NCBI GenBank assembly: GCA_947482115.1
Contig: CANKII010000001.1
Coordinates: 1 to 64,000 of the forward strand
DNA: 64,000 nt
DNA from: Fibrobacterota bacterium
GTDB lineage: Bacteria > Fibrobacterota > Fibrobacteria > UBA11236
Reading direction: 5' to 3'
Positions 54,306 to 62,942 of this stretch are shown here, piece by piece (position 1 is the stretch's first letter; every line of letters starts with the position of its first letter). The notes beneath the pieces are model-generated. The model made no database searches. It was not told where the DNA came from and saw only the letters and a list, made by a program, of their open reading frames with translations. The translations under genes and the position numbers were made by a program.

Positions 54306-56546
54306 GGACAGGCCGCCGAAGGGTTTGAGCTCAAATCCATTACGGAAAAACCTGAAACGGAGATCATGGCGTGCGTAGGAACGGGTGTCAGATTCGCCAG
54401 AGCGGATGGAAACAGCCTGGGTGTAGGACGGGCAGGTGCCTGGACGCGCGGTGCCGGCGACTTCCGTCACTTTGCTGGCGCCCGCAGCAATGAATGCTGC
54501 GTTCGCATAGTTCGTTGCTCCTGTGCCAGTGCCGTCAGTGTTCTTGAAGTCCGTAACCATCGTGGCTGGGGTGCTCGGGGCGGGGTTGGCGATCAAAGCG
54601 GCGAGCGCCTGAATACGGACGTGCGCGTGCACGTCGTTAACCGCGCACTGCGCAACGATAGCGTTGGAAGAGGCCACAGTGGGGGGCATCGCCAAGAGGG
54701 CGTTGCGGCGCACCGTCCAAGCGGGGTGCAACAGAAGCTTTTTGAAAGTGGTGTCCCAGCGCGTCGGTTCAACTTTAAAGGTGTATTGCTTCATACCGGC
54801 AACGACCCACATGGCGTGAAGAACCTGTGGACTGGTGCCGAAGGCTGTATCGACTGAGCGGTTGTTATTGAGGATGGACTCCAATTGGGTAAGCAAGTCG
54901 CTGCGCTCAGTACTGGTGTAGGTGCGGTTAAGCAGAAGCCGCTGGGCTGTCGTTCTCCAGAGCATATTTGGGTGTCCCAAAGCGTTAACTAAATCAGATA
55001 TTGAAGCGTTGGACAAATTCAGCACTGGCTGAGTGGATCCATCAGAGGGCACAATACGGTAGATACGCACACGTGATTTCTCGCGAAGGGCATTGCGCCA
55101 AGCCGCATTTGTTGAGGGGCTGGCGGGATTGTGGAGGAACAAGTAGTTATACCAGTCGAGAACCCACAGCGCACCGTCAGGGCCGGTACGAACCTTGAGA
55201 GGTGCAACCCAAGCATCGGAACCTGAGAAAATGTTCGAAACTGCAGGGCTGCCGTAGATACGGTTGGCACGCCAAGTACTGCCGTTAAGGGTCATGTAAT
55301 TCTGGTTGCAAAGGTGGGTCATACCTTCGCAGACGAAGGAATTCTTGCGATAAGTTGAGGGCAGAAGCGTGGCTGTATAGAAGTCGTGGCCCGAAACGGC
55401 GGACTCATTGGTGCCATAGACCGTCGCACCATTGAAGTTGTAAGTGCGGGTAGTCGAACCTTCCCAAGCGTAATAGTCGCGCGTGGAAGGGTAGAAGTTG
55501 TGAATGGAATCTGTTTCTGTATAGTTGGTGCGGAGAATATTCGTAACGTTCCCGCCAAGGCGAACAACATGATGGGCGTGATTCGTGACCGTTGCCTTGG
55601 AAGCGAACCACTGGCCGTCTTCAGTCTGTCCGATGCCATGGGAGTTGGTGCCGGAATTGCCGGGACCATAAACCTGAACAAGGTTTGTGTCCGAGCCGAT
55701 TAAGTTGGATTTGAAACGCCAGATACTGCCAGTGGAACATCCTGAAGCGGTGTTACCGTTGGTGACCAACGGGGTACCGCAGCCATTGTAGCCGACACCT
55801 CCGTAAACAAAATTGTCAATGCCCCAAGTCAGGCTGTTGGTCTGGCCATGAGAGTCATAATTTTGGCTCGACGAGCCCATGTTGTCAACAACTTTGACAG
55901 GCGTTCCCCCAGCTGTGTCGGGATTACTCAGGCTGGCCGGAATGAAATAGATGGAAGGAGGTACGATGGCGATTACACCACCTTTAACCAGCTCAACACT
56001 GGTGGGCATGGTGAGGCCTGTGTAGAAAACTTTGTAGTTATCCAGGGAGCCGTCACCGTCCACGTCCGTCAGGATGAGGATGCGGCCGCGGCCGGCTAAA
56101 CGGTCGGCGGGAATGCCGTTGGTGGTGGTTATACCCGGAGATGTGACATCCGGCATACCCGTGGCATCATGTGTATATGGATAATCGCGGGGCTCAACAG
56201 CCCAGACGCGGCCTCGTTCATCAAAAGTGAACTCCATGATATAGGCCAAGGGCAATGTGGAGTTCAGGCCAGGTGTGAGTTCCGAGGCCAGCAATTGGGG
56301 TTTCAATCCTGTGGGGACGGTAATGCAATTGATGGAGGCATCGGGGCTCAGCGGGTTTTGAACAGTACCGCTGGTAATACCACCACCGGGTTTGACCGGG
56401 AACGTCCCCCAGTTATCGGAACTCGCCGTGTACCGCGACAGAGTCGGACACGGACCCGTTTTCTCTAAAGGTAGAGCACTTAAACCCATACTCCAAAGAG
56501 CCATTACCAATATGGCGACTGATTTGTGAAAAATATCCTTTTTCAT
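54120..56546 (-). CDS. Secreted sorbosone-dehydrogenase-type propeller protein, paralogue 3
   Basis: 808 residues with a signal peptide (about 1-24, FHKSVAILVMALWSMGLSAL). The plan matches paralogues 1 and 2: propeller (YIMEFTFDERGRVWAVEPRD, ILTDVDGDGSLDNYKV with acidic loop, TSVELVKGGVIAIVPP, NYLFLHNPASPSTNAAWRNA), HEAT-like helices (LLLHPAWTVRRNALLAMPPT, HAHVRIQALAALIANP) and a C-terminal sorting-type domain (MLVYDIRGNIVFRSVYNAKK). It is clearly more divergent than the 42451/44877 pair and stands apart, past the desaturase. No CxxCH or quinone-binding motif is recognised. It shares its terminator type with paralogue 1. Confidence 0.75.
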   Translation of the reverse strand: MKKDIFHKSVAILVMALWSMGLSALPLEKTGPCPTLSRYTASSDNWGTFPVKPGGGITSGTVQNPLSPDASINCITVPTGLKPQLLASELTPGLNSTLPLAYIMEFTFDERGRVWAVEPRDYPYTHDATGMPDVTSPGITTTNGIPADRLAGRGRILILTDVDGDGSLDNYKVFYTGLTMPTSVELVKGGVIAIVPPSIYFIPASLSNPDTAGGTPVKVVDNMGSSSQNYDSHGQTNSLTWGIDNFVYGGVGYNGCGTPLVTNGNTASGCSTGSIWRFKSNLIGSDTNLVQVYGPGNSGTNSHGIGQTEDGQWFASKATVTNHAHHVVRLGGNVTNILRTNYTETDSIHNFYPSTRDYYAWEGSTTRTYNFNGATVYGTNESAVSGHDFYTATLLPSTYRKNSFVCEGMTHLCNQNYMTLNGSTWRANRIYGSPAVSNIFSGSDAWVAPLKVRTGPDGALWVLDWYNYLFLHNPASPSTNAAWRNALREKSRVRIYRIVPSDGSTQPVLNLSNASISDLVNALGHPNMLWRTTAQRLLLNRTYTSTERSDLLTQLESILNNNRSVDTAFGTSPQVLHAMWVVAGMKQYTFKVEPTRWDTTFKKLLLHPAWTVRRNALLAMPPTVASSNAIVAQCAVNDVHAHVRIQALAALIANPAPSTPATMVTDFKNTDGTGTGATNYANAAFIAAGASKVTEVAGTARPGTCPSYTQAVSIRSGESDTRSYARHDLRFRFFRNGFELKPFGGLSSGEMLVYDIRGNIVFRSVYNAKKAEWSAPVAKGLNIPVYFYTFHGINGDTFKGRITLASEL

Positions 56547-56790
56547 TCCCCTTTTCCCCTTCCAATGATTGTTCTAAAAGCAATTGCCGGAATTCGATTT
56601 AATACCAAAATCCCGACCATACTTTTTCCAAAAGTTTGTCTACATAATAGCTGAAAACCTTGTTTTGCGAAGCACAAAAGTGAACAAAAACGACATTTTT
56701 CAGCAAAGATTTACAGGAAAATTGGCTAAAATGGACTGAAATCTCAAAAAATGAAATTTTGACTCTAGGGTAAAAAATGAGGTTTAAAGT

Positions 56791-57990
56791 TCAGCTTTTC
56801 GCAAGCACCTTCACAAAACCACGCTTCCCGGCCCGTAGAATATGTTCCCCGGTCACTTGAACATTCACTTTGGCATCCGCAAGCTTTTCCCCGTCAAACG
56901 ACACTCCGCCGTTTTCGATCATACGGCGTCCCTCGCCGTTGCTTTTCACAATTCCCGCCTGGGTCAATAATGCCGGGACCCAATGCTCTCCTGCTTTGAC
57001 TTGCAAAACAGGGATGTCCTGGGGAAGTGCTTCTCCGGAGTGAATGCGGCGTTCTTCTTCCGCAGCTTTTTCAGCGGCATCGGCTCCGTGGTATTGCGTT
57101 ACAATGTTTCGGGCGAGTTCATCCTTCAACCCATTCGGGTTGGATTTTCCCGCAGCGACTTCGGCAAGTTTGGAACGCACCTCTTCCATGGGAATGTCGG
57201 TCAGCAGCTGGAAATAACTTTCGACGAGGGCGTCGGGCAGGGAATAGAGCTTGTGATACATGGCCTGCGGGGGTTCATCGATGCCGATGGTATTACCCAA
57301 GCTTTTACTCATCTTTTCGCGGCCGTCAGTTCCGAGCAGAATGGGAAGGAACAGGCCGACCTGTGCTTCTTTGCCGATGGCGCGTTGAAGTTCGCGTCCC
57401 CGGAGAACGTTGAATTTCTGATCCGTGCCGCCCAATTCCACATCCGCTTCGATCATTACGGAGTCATAACCCTGCATTAGAGGGTAGAGAAATTCATGCA
57501 AGGAAATGGGTTGTCCGGCTTCATACCGGTTTTTGAAATCTTCGCGTTCCAGCATTTGGGCCACGGTGATTTGCGCGAGCAATTTCGTGACTTCGGTAAA
57601 AGTCATTTTGGAGAACCAGTCTCCATTGTAGACAACAGTGGTTCTTGCCGGGTCCACGATCTTGAAGAACTGCTGCTTGTAGGTTTCCGCATTACGCAGC
57701 ACTTCCTCATGGCTGAGGATGGGCCGGGTTTTGTTGCGACCGGAAGGATCGCCCACGGTGGCGGTATAATCGCCGACGATGAGAATGACTCGGTGACCCA
57801 AATCCTGGAACTGGCGGAGCTTGCGCATCACGACCGTGAAGCCGAGATGAATGTCCGGTGCGGTGGGATCCACTCCCAGTTTGATGTTGAGCGGTTTTCC
57901 TTTTGCGAGTTTGGCCTTGAGCTCATCCTCGCTGATGATTTCCACCACGCCGCGCGTGAGGGTTTGCCAGGCTTTGGGATCGATGGACAT
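56791..57990 (-). CDS. tyrS: Tyrosyl-tRNA synthetase
   Basis: 399 residues from ATG 57990; an upstream in-frame TTG is unlikely. Class I motifs are present: HLGF (48-51, the HIGH equivalent, in DPTAPDIHLGFTVVM) and KMSKS (226-230). LGGTDQKFNVLRGREL is typical of the tyrosine/tRNA contact region. The C-terminal 60 residues form an S4 RNA-binding domain (GGVSFDGEKLADAKVNVQVT). It charges tRNA-Tyr. It is divergent from the SGNH hydrolase gene, 47 bases away. Confidence 0.96.
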   Translation of the reverse strand: MSIDPKAWQTLTRGVVEIISEDELKAKLAKGKPLNIKLGVDPTAPDIHLGFTVVMRKLRQFQDLGHRVILIVGDYTATVGDPSGRNKTRPILSHEEVLRNAETYKQQFFKIVDPARTTVVYNGDWFSKMTFTEVTKLLAQITVAQMLEREDFKNRYEAGQPISLHEFLYPLMQGYDSVMIEADVELGGTDQKFNVLRGRELQRAIGKEAQVGLFLPILLGTDGREKMSKSLGNTIGIDEPPQAMYHKLYSLPDALVESYFQLLTDIPMEEVRSKLAEVAAGKSNPNGLKDELARNIVTQYHGADAAEKAAEEERRIHSGEALPQDIPVLQVKAGEHWVPALLTQAGIVKSNGEGRRMIENGGVSFDGEKLADAKVNVQVTGEHILRAGKRGFVKVLAKS

Positions 57991-58037
57991 GGAATGCAAA
58001 GTTAGGAAATACCCCCCTAAAATCTATCTTGGTTTTC

Positions 58038-58664
58038 GTGAAACGCATTCTTTGCTTTGGCGACTCGAACACGTGGGGCTACGAGCCCGGCACCGGAAAG
58101 CGCCTTGACAGGGATGTGCGGTGGACCGGAGTTTTGCGCAAAACATTGGGCGGGGACTATGAAGTCATTGAAGAGGGTTTGAACGGAAGAACAACGGTTC
58201 ACACCGATCCTGAAGAGGCTTATAAAAATGGTAGGGACTATTTGATTCCCTGCCTGGCCAGTCAAAGTCCTTTGGATGGTGTTGTTCTCCTGCTGGGCAC
58301 CAATGATCTCAAGGCGCGTTTTAATGTCACTCCGATTGAGATTTCCAGAGGCGCGGAAACGCTGGTGAAAATCATCCAATCTAGTGAAGCGGGAATTAAA
58401 GGCCGTGCGCCGCGTATTTTGCTGATGGCTCCGCCGCCCATCGCGCGGTTGAAAGATTATTCGGAAATGTTCGCGGGGGCGGAACCCAAGTCGCGGGAGT
58501 TTGGTGAACATTATGCCCGCGTCGCAAAGGCGACGGGATGCGACTTTTTGGACACCGCCTGCGTCATTGTTTCCAGCAATGTGGACGGCATTCACCTGGA
58601 TGCTCCGGAACATGATAAATTGGGGAAGGCTGTGGCCTCAAAAATCAGGGAAACGATCGGATAA
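58038..58664 (+). CDS. SGNH/GDSL-family hydrolase (arylesterase-like)
   Basis: 208 residues from GTG 58038 (a TTG 9 bases upstream is the alternative). The SGNH blocks are clear: KRILCFGDSNTWGYEPGTG with nucleophile Ser10, the Gly of block II (GLNGRTT), LLLGTNDLKARF with Asn, and the C-terminal DGIHLDAPEHDKLG with Asp and His. The relatives are cytoplasmic or periplasmic esterases acting on acyl esters, for example the TAP- and arylesterase-like families. There is no signal peptide. It is 3 bases upstream of hemJ, so they share a transcript. Confidence 0.9.
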   Translation: MKRILCFGDSNTWGYEPGTGKRLDRDVRWTGVLRKTLGGDYEVIEEGLNGRTTVHTDPEEAYKNGRDYLIPCLASQSPLDGVVLLLGTNDLKARFNVTPIEISRGAETLVKIIQSSEAGIKGRAPRILLMAPPPIARLKDYSEMFAGAEPKSREFGEHYARVAKATGCDFLDTACVIVSSNVDGIHLDAPEHDKLGKAVASKIRETIG

Positions 58665-58667
58665 AAC

Positions 58668-59201
58668 ATGGAATCTTACGTTTGGGCCAAGGCCCTGCAT
58701 CTCGTTTCGGTGGTGAGCCTGTTTGCCGGGTTGTTCTACCTCGTGCGTTTGTTCATCTATCATGTTGAGGCACTGGAACGGCCTGAAAACGAACGGGCCG
58801 TTCTTGTCCCCCAATACATCCTGATGGAAAAGCGGTTGATGCTTGCCATCGTCAATCCCGCGCTTATTGGAACCACGGTCTTTGGCTTGTGGTTGATGTC
58901 GATTATCCATGCGTGGGTGTTGCCGTGGTTTCAGCTGAAAATTTTTTTCCTGCTTTTGCTTTTCACCTATCATGGCTTTTGCAGTCGCATTCGCCGCCAA
59001 TTGGCGAAAGGCATTTGCAAATGGTCATCAAAGTCTTTGCGAATTTGGAATGAAGTGGCAACGGTTTTACTGTTCGCAATCATCTTTACGGCCGTGTTCA
59101 AACAACCGATTGGCGCTGGCTACGGGTTGATCGCTGTGCTGGTATTGGGCGGTGCGGGGGGGGCGGTTTTTTTCCTGACCCGCCGTTCCAAAAAAGGCTG
59201 A
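58668..59201 (+). CDS. hemJ: Protoporphyrinogen IX oxidase, HemJ type
   Basis: 177 residues with five predicted membrane helices. The pattern KALHLVSVVSLFAGLFYLVR (helix 1), MEKRLMLAIVNPALIGTTVF, LKIFFLLLLFTYHGFCSRI and RIWNEVATVLLFAIIF is that of HemJ (UPF0093), including the conserved His, Arg and Lys positions. HemJ does the last oxidation before haem insertion of iron in bacteria lacking HemG and HemY. It fits with the five-gene haem-protein operon directly downstream on the other strand. Confidence 0.87.
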   Translation: MESYVWAKALHLVSVVSLFAGLFYLVRLFIYHVEALERPENERAVLVPQYILMEKRLMLAIVNPALIGTTVFGLWLMSIIHAWVLPWFQLKIFFLLLLFTYHGFCSRIRRQLAKGICKWSSKSLRIWNEVATVLLFAIIFTAVFKQPIGAGYGLIAVLVLGGAGGAVFFLTRRSKKG

Positions 59202-59208
59202 AGCGGAC

Positions 59209-59619
59209 TTAATCCGGAAGTTTGGGTTTCAACCACGCAAAAGCATAGGCACCAGCCAATGCACCAGCCAATGTGAACAACGCGAAAAATTCTCCGCCGC
59301 CCAGTTGCGCATAGATGGGACCGGGACAGGTTCCGGTGATGAACCAGCCGAGTCCGAACAGAAATCCGCCATAGAATACACCTTTATGCATCGGAGTGGA
59401 AAGGATGGTCACTTCTTCGCCAAAAGGTGTTTTGGGTTTTGACCGGCGTATCAGCCAAACGCACAGGGCTCCCACGGCCACGGCCGATCCGATGATGAGA
59501 TACAGATCGGGTTCGCGGAAATAAAACATGGCACGGATTTTATGCCACGTCACCACTTCGGACTTGGTCAGAATAATGCCGAAATACATTCCCATCAGCA
59601 GGTAGCGGAGCTGTCTCAT
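59209..59619 (-). CDS. YeeE/YedE-like transporter, second half (DUF6691)
   Basis: 136 residues from ATG 59619; a longer frame upstream only antisense to its neighbour is rejected. It has about four membrane helices and the pattern GVFYGGFLFGLGWFITGTCPGP, with the Cys that in YeeE relays thiosulfate or other sulfur compounds. The start overlaps the TGA of the preceding half by 4 bases (ATGA). The pair together make one YeeE-sized transporter. Downstream position in the haem operon suggests use of sulfur compounds; this is inferred. Confidence 0.85.
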   Translation of the reverse strand: MRQLRYLLMGMYFGIILTKSEVVTWHKIRAMFYFREPDLYLIIGSAVAVGALCVWLIRRSKPKTPFGEEVTILSTPMHKGVFYGGFLFGLGWFITGTCPGPIYAQLGGGEFFALFTLAGALAGAYAFAWLKPKLPD

Positions 59620-60110
59620 GACAGGGCTCCGAAGAAAATTTTTGCAATGAGCGCCGCGCAAAGCCCTCCGGCGAAGAAGGAAAGCACAGCGTAAAGACTG
59701 GGCTTTTGGAAGTTGGACAGGCCCATGATGGCATGCCCTGAAGTACAGCCTCGGGCCCATCGCGTTCCCAAACCCACCAGAAATCCACCGCCCAGCAGTT
59801 TCAAAGCTCCGGAGAGGGAGTGATAATGTTGCGGAAGAAATTCGACGGGATGGGCGGAAAGAAAGCGCACGGCAACAAAAGCTCCAAGGGCAATGCCTGC
59901 AACGAAGAGCAGATTCCATGAGGCTTCCCGGACATTATCGGTTGCGAGATAGGGAAGGCTACTCTTGGGGAACGCCAGAGCACAAAGATGCCGGAAGCTG
60001 CTGGATACGCCGAGGTTACGGGAGCCGAGGAAAAGAAGCAGGCCCACAGTAAGCCCAATGAGTGGACCGCTGATCCACCAAGGCCACGGATTTAGAATGA
60101 AGGTTGTCAT
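59616..60110 (-). CDS. YeeE/YedE-like transporter, first half
   Basis: 164 residues, about four or five membrane helices (WWISGPLIGLTVGLLLFLG, LLFVAGIALGAFVAVRFL, LKLLGGGFLVGLGTRWARGC). The signature RGCTSGHAIMGLS has the conserved Cys of the YeeE/TsuA thiosulfate-uptake family. It is 45 bases past the barrel-cytochrome gene on the same strand and is translationally coupled to the second half. In related clusters such split pairs are found with persulfide- or sulfide-handling genes. Confidence 0.86.
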   Translation of the reverse strand: MTTFILNPWPWWISGPLIGLTVGLLLFLGSRNLGVSSSFRHLCALAFPKSSLPYLATDNVREASWNLLFVAGIALGAFVAVRFLSAHPVEFLPQHYHSLSGALKLLGGGFLVGLGTRWARGCTSGHAIMGLSNFQKPSLYAVLSFFAGGLCAALIAKIFFGALS

Positions 60111-60155
60111 GGGGAGAAAATACCTTAAGTACCTCCTCCCCGCACAAGGGGATTT

Positions 60156-61277
60156 TTAGAAAAAGAGATTGAAACGGCCCATCAACTCGTCCTGATTTTC
60201 CGCAATGGACTGCGGGACAAAATTGTTGAGACGGTAATAAAGGCCCAGCTGCAGGAAGCTGCTGACGAACGGCTCCACTCCGAAAGTCCAACGCTGCTGC
60301 CCATCTCTGGCATTGCCGACATGGATGTTGCGATCGAAGTATTCGTATGTGGCCTTGGTATTCAAACCCTGCAGGGCAAGGAAATTCAGTTCATAAAACT
60401 GGGCAACCTTCTGAATGCCAGCTTCTCGAATGAAATCCACCTCTGCCATGCCGGTGAACCTGCCGTAGTTTCCGCCTACGAAGGGACCCCACGACCATTT
60501 GTTGGAGGCTTTGGTGGTGCCGGCCGCATAAGACGCACCGACGCGATAGTGGCGATACACCACGGAGCCCACGCTGGAGAGTTGATTGTCGGTCAGATTG
60601 ACCGTCAAAGAAAGCGGACCGGGTTCGATGCCGATTTCACCTGCCGTCACGTGCGTGTTGTAGGTATATCCGGTCATATTCCGGATGAACGCCTGATCAT
60701 CTATGAGTCGGATGCCGTAGGGCAGCAGCATGTGACCGACCTTGAAGTAGCCGTTCAAAGGAAGTCCGCGCACCATGCCGTACATTTCACGGACTGTCGC
60801 ATTGGGGGCCATGGCCTCATCCAGATAAAGGCTGAGGAAATTTTTGACCAGTTCCACGTTGATGTAGATGTTGGATTCCTTGATGTTGGTCTGATTGTTG
60901 GCTGCTCCGACATGCGCACCGGTGTTGTCCGTGTAGGTGTATTTCTGGGTCATGAGTTCTTCGACCCGGAAATTTCCACCAATGGTGACGGACTCATTGA
61001 GCTTGGGATTGAAGGACGATTGTCCGCCCTGTTGGGCTTCCAACAAATTTTCGGTTTCCTTCATCAACAGTTTGTACTGGGTGTACACGGAACCGTATTC
61101 GGTGCGCTGTCCGCCGCCAATGCGGTTGACGTGACACTGGCTGCATTTGAAACCTGTGCGCATGGCGATATAGGGTTCGGCATGAATACCGGCGGCCGAA
61201 AGCAACACTGCCAAAATCGCGATGCGCTTCAATCCGGCGGTTTTCCGGAAGTTGAAAAACTTGCGGGGGTCAATCAT
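60156..61277 (-). CDS. Mono-haem cytochrome c fused to an outer-membrane barrel (Cyc2-like architecture)
   Basis: 373 residues with a signal peptide (about 1-33). The mature protein opens with EPYIAMRTGFKCSQCHVNRIGGG: one haem c site, CSQCH at 45-49, only 11 residues past the predicted cleavage site. The remainder (about 60-373) is made of alternating strands with aromatic girdles and ends in GRFNLFF, as in outer-membrane barrels. This matches the order of Cyc2, a fused cytochrome-porin that oxidises Fe(II) at the cell surface, but the similarity is architectural and motif-level; it is shorter than Cyc2 (about 400-480) and other barrel families with one haem site may fit. Start ATG overlaps the upstream lipoprotein stop (ATGA). 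Confidence 0.72.
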   Translation of the reverse strand: MIDPRKFFNFRKTAGLKRIAILAVLLSAAGIHAEPYIAMRTGFKCSQCHVNRIGGGQRTEYGSVYTQYKLLMKETENLLEAQQGGQSSFNPKLNESVTIGGNFRVEELMTQKYTYTDNTGAHVGAANNQTNIKESNIYINVELVKNFLSLYLDEAMAPNATVREMYGMVRGLPLNGYFKVGHMLLPYGIRLIDDQAFIRNMTGYTYNTHVTAGEIGIEPGPLSLTVNLTDNQLSSVGSVVYRHYRVGASYAAGTTKASNKWSWGPFVGGNYGRFTGMAEVDFIREAGIQKVAQFYELNFLALQGLNTKATYEYFDRNIHVGNARDGQQRWTFGVEPFVSSFLQLGLYYRLNNFVPQSIAENQDELMGRFNLFF

Positions 61278-61753
61278 GGCTTGGCTCCGTCTGCGATCCA
61301 GTTTTTAATGGTGTTGATGTCATCCGTCGACAGATAGGGTCCACCTTGGGGCATCTGGACTCCGGATTTTGGGCTTGCGGAAAAAATCTTCTGGTAGATG
61401 TAGCTGCTGTCCGCATTTGCGGGATTGACACGAAGTGTACCCGGAACTTCAAAGGAAGTCTGACCGGTTCCCGATCCCAGAAGACTGGCATATGAGTTTC
61501 CAGTGCTTAGATCCAAACCACCTGCACTCCCACCGGTGGCCGACCAACCCGATCCTCCGGAATGGTGACATCCGACGCAGTTCTTGGTGAAGATGGGCTG
61601 TACCTTGTCTGCGAAAACGCTGGTGGGTTTGTCACCGGAATCGCTCAATCCCAATCCGCTTCCAACGGGAAGCAGACATGCATAGAATGAGGATGCCGTT
61701 ACTCCAAGCAGAATGGCGGTAACCGCTTTCGATATAAGACTCTTGATTCTCAT
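61274..61753 (-). CDS. Mono-haem cytochrome c lipoprotein
   Basis: 159 residues with a lipobox near Cys26 (SSFYAC) and one haem c site, CVGCH at 59-63 (FADKVQPIFTKNCVGCHHSG). The pattern IFTKNCxGCH and the closing DDINTIKNWIADGA belong to the cytochrome c family common at the surface of Planctomycetes and FCB bacteria; GVQMPQGG may supply the axial Met. It is the middle gene of the operon, 7 bases after the di-haem cytochrome gene and overlapping the next gene by 4. It could be the periplasmic electron relay to the barrel protein. Confidence 0.87.
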   Translation of the reverse strand: MRIKSLISKAVTAILLGVTASSFYACLLPVGSGLGLSDSGDKPTSVFADKVQPIFTKNCVGCHHSGGSGWSATGGSAGGLDLSTGNSYASLLGSGTGQTSFEVPGTLRVNPANADSSYIYQKIFSASPKSGVQMPQGGPYLSTDDINTIKNWIADGAKP

Positions 61754-61760
61754 GGCACTC

Positions 61761-62693
61761 CTAGCGGGTTAATTCCATGTCTTCCGTAAACAACTGCTGC
61801 TGGATGGTCGGCTTCTGAATCAGGGAGCGGAGATAATGAACCAACGCCCATTTGCGTTGTTGTTCCAGTTCGTTTTTCTTCTCCGCCGCCATATTGTTCA
61901 GAGCCGCCTCGGTGGGCTGGGCCTTGAAATAATCCTCAAGCTGCTTGATCTCCAAAGCCGAAAAGGAGGCTTTGGTGGTGGAATCGATTTCCTTGTCCCC
62001 GCCGAAGAGAAATGCACCGGCGAAGGAAGGCATGGGAGTTCCATTCAAACCGGTGGTAAAGGTTTTGTAAATGCTGGCGGGATCATTACCCCGTTTGTAT
62101 TGAGCCCAGGTAAAATTGACGGGCCGGATGGGATGTCCCCAATTATCCATGAGAATACTGGCGGCCTTTCCGTCACCATGACCTTCCGTGCCGTGGCAGG
62201 ACCAGCATTGCAAGGCCATGAAAACTTTTCTTCCCTCCTGCACGAGTGCCGGGGAGGATGCGGGTGTCTCCGGAATCACAAGAACTTCCGGTGGTTTGGC
62301 GTCCTTGAAATCTGAGGAAAACCCCTTGATGTAGGCGACCACATCCAGTCGTTCCTGTTCCGAAAGGGTATGCTTCCACGGGGGCATTTGCGAATGCGGA
62401 ATGCCCTCATTGATCACTTGCAGAAGATCTTCATCGGTGGGCAGTTCGCCGAATCCCGTGGAACGATATTTATACAGGCCGCTGGTGAAGTCGCGAGGTT
62501 TGGGATTCAGCGGACCCGCACCGGGGCCGTTTCCGTCGCCGTTTTCACCATGGCAGGCAGTACAGGCTTTGCTGTAAACGACCTGTCCACGAGCGGCGGA
62601 TGCCGGGAAAAGTGCCGGGGCTCCAGCCATCGCCAGAAAAGGCACGGCAATCAGCGCCAATCCGGAAAAGCTCAAAGGGTTGATTTTTTGCAT
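61761..62693 (-). CDS. Di-haem cytochrome c
   Basis: 310 residues from ATG 62693 (AAGGAAG upstream); the longer upstream frame has no signal. A signal peptide (about 1-34) is followed by two class I cytochrome c domains: the first has CTACH (44-48) and later MPPW as probable Met ligand (about 103); the second has CWSCH (163-167) and MPSF. Both keep the family spacing (ACTACHGENGDGNGPGAG; WSCHGTEGHGDGKAASIL). It resembles cytochromes found with alternative complex III and other periplasmic electron carriers. It is the first gene of the five-gene operon to 59209. Confidence 0.9.
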   Translation of the reverse strand: MQKINPLSFSGLALIAVPFLAMAGAPALFPASAARGQVVYSKACTACHGENGDGNGPGAGPLNPKPRDFTSGLYKYRSTGFGELPTDEDLLQVINEGIPHSQMPPWKHTLSEQERLDVVAYIKGFSSDFKDAKPPEVLVIPETPASSPALVQEGRKVFMALQCWSCHGTEGHGDGKAASILMDNWGHPIRPVNFTWAQYKRGNDPASIYKTFTTGLNGTPMPSFAGAFLFGGDKEIDSTTKASFSALEIKQLEDYFKAQPTEAALNNMAAEKKNELEQQRKWALVHYLRSLIQKPTIQQQLFTEDMELTR

Positions 62694-62942
62694 TTTAGTC
62701 GCTTCCTTCTCGGTTCGGAATCGGTTCGGAAACCCCGCTTCGGTTTTATTCCGCCTTGGATTCTGGGAAAATATAAAGCAAAGCAGGAAAAAAAACACCG
62801 TTTGATTGGGGAAAATTTGGCAAAAGACTCCCCTGTTTGATTGACGCCTTGGGATTCGATTTCCAAGTTTGGTTTCTGTTTCCGATGGCATTTGAAAGAC
62901 TCCCGGGAGCGGAGAGGCTGTAATCTTCACAGTGTTGTCCCA

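Noticed and set aside
60135-60157. Hairpin CCCC...GGGG followed by TTTTT near the barrel-cytochrome stop
   Set aside because: The T tract is on the plus strand, where no gene ends; on the minus strand it is preceded by A residues, so it does not work as a terminator for the operon.
60321-61337. Open frame of 338 codons on the plus strand
   Set aside because: It is antisense to the barrel-cytochrome gene, which has a signal peptide, a haem motif and 4-base gene overlaps on the minus strand.
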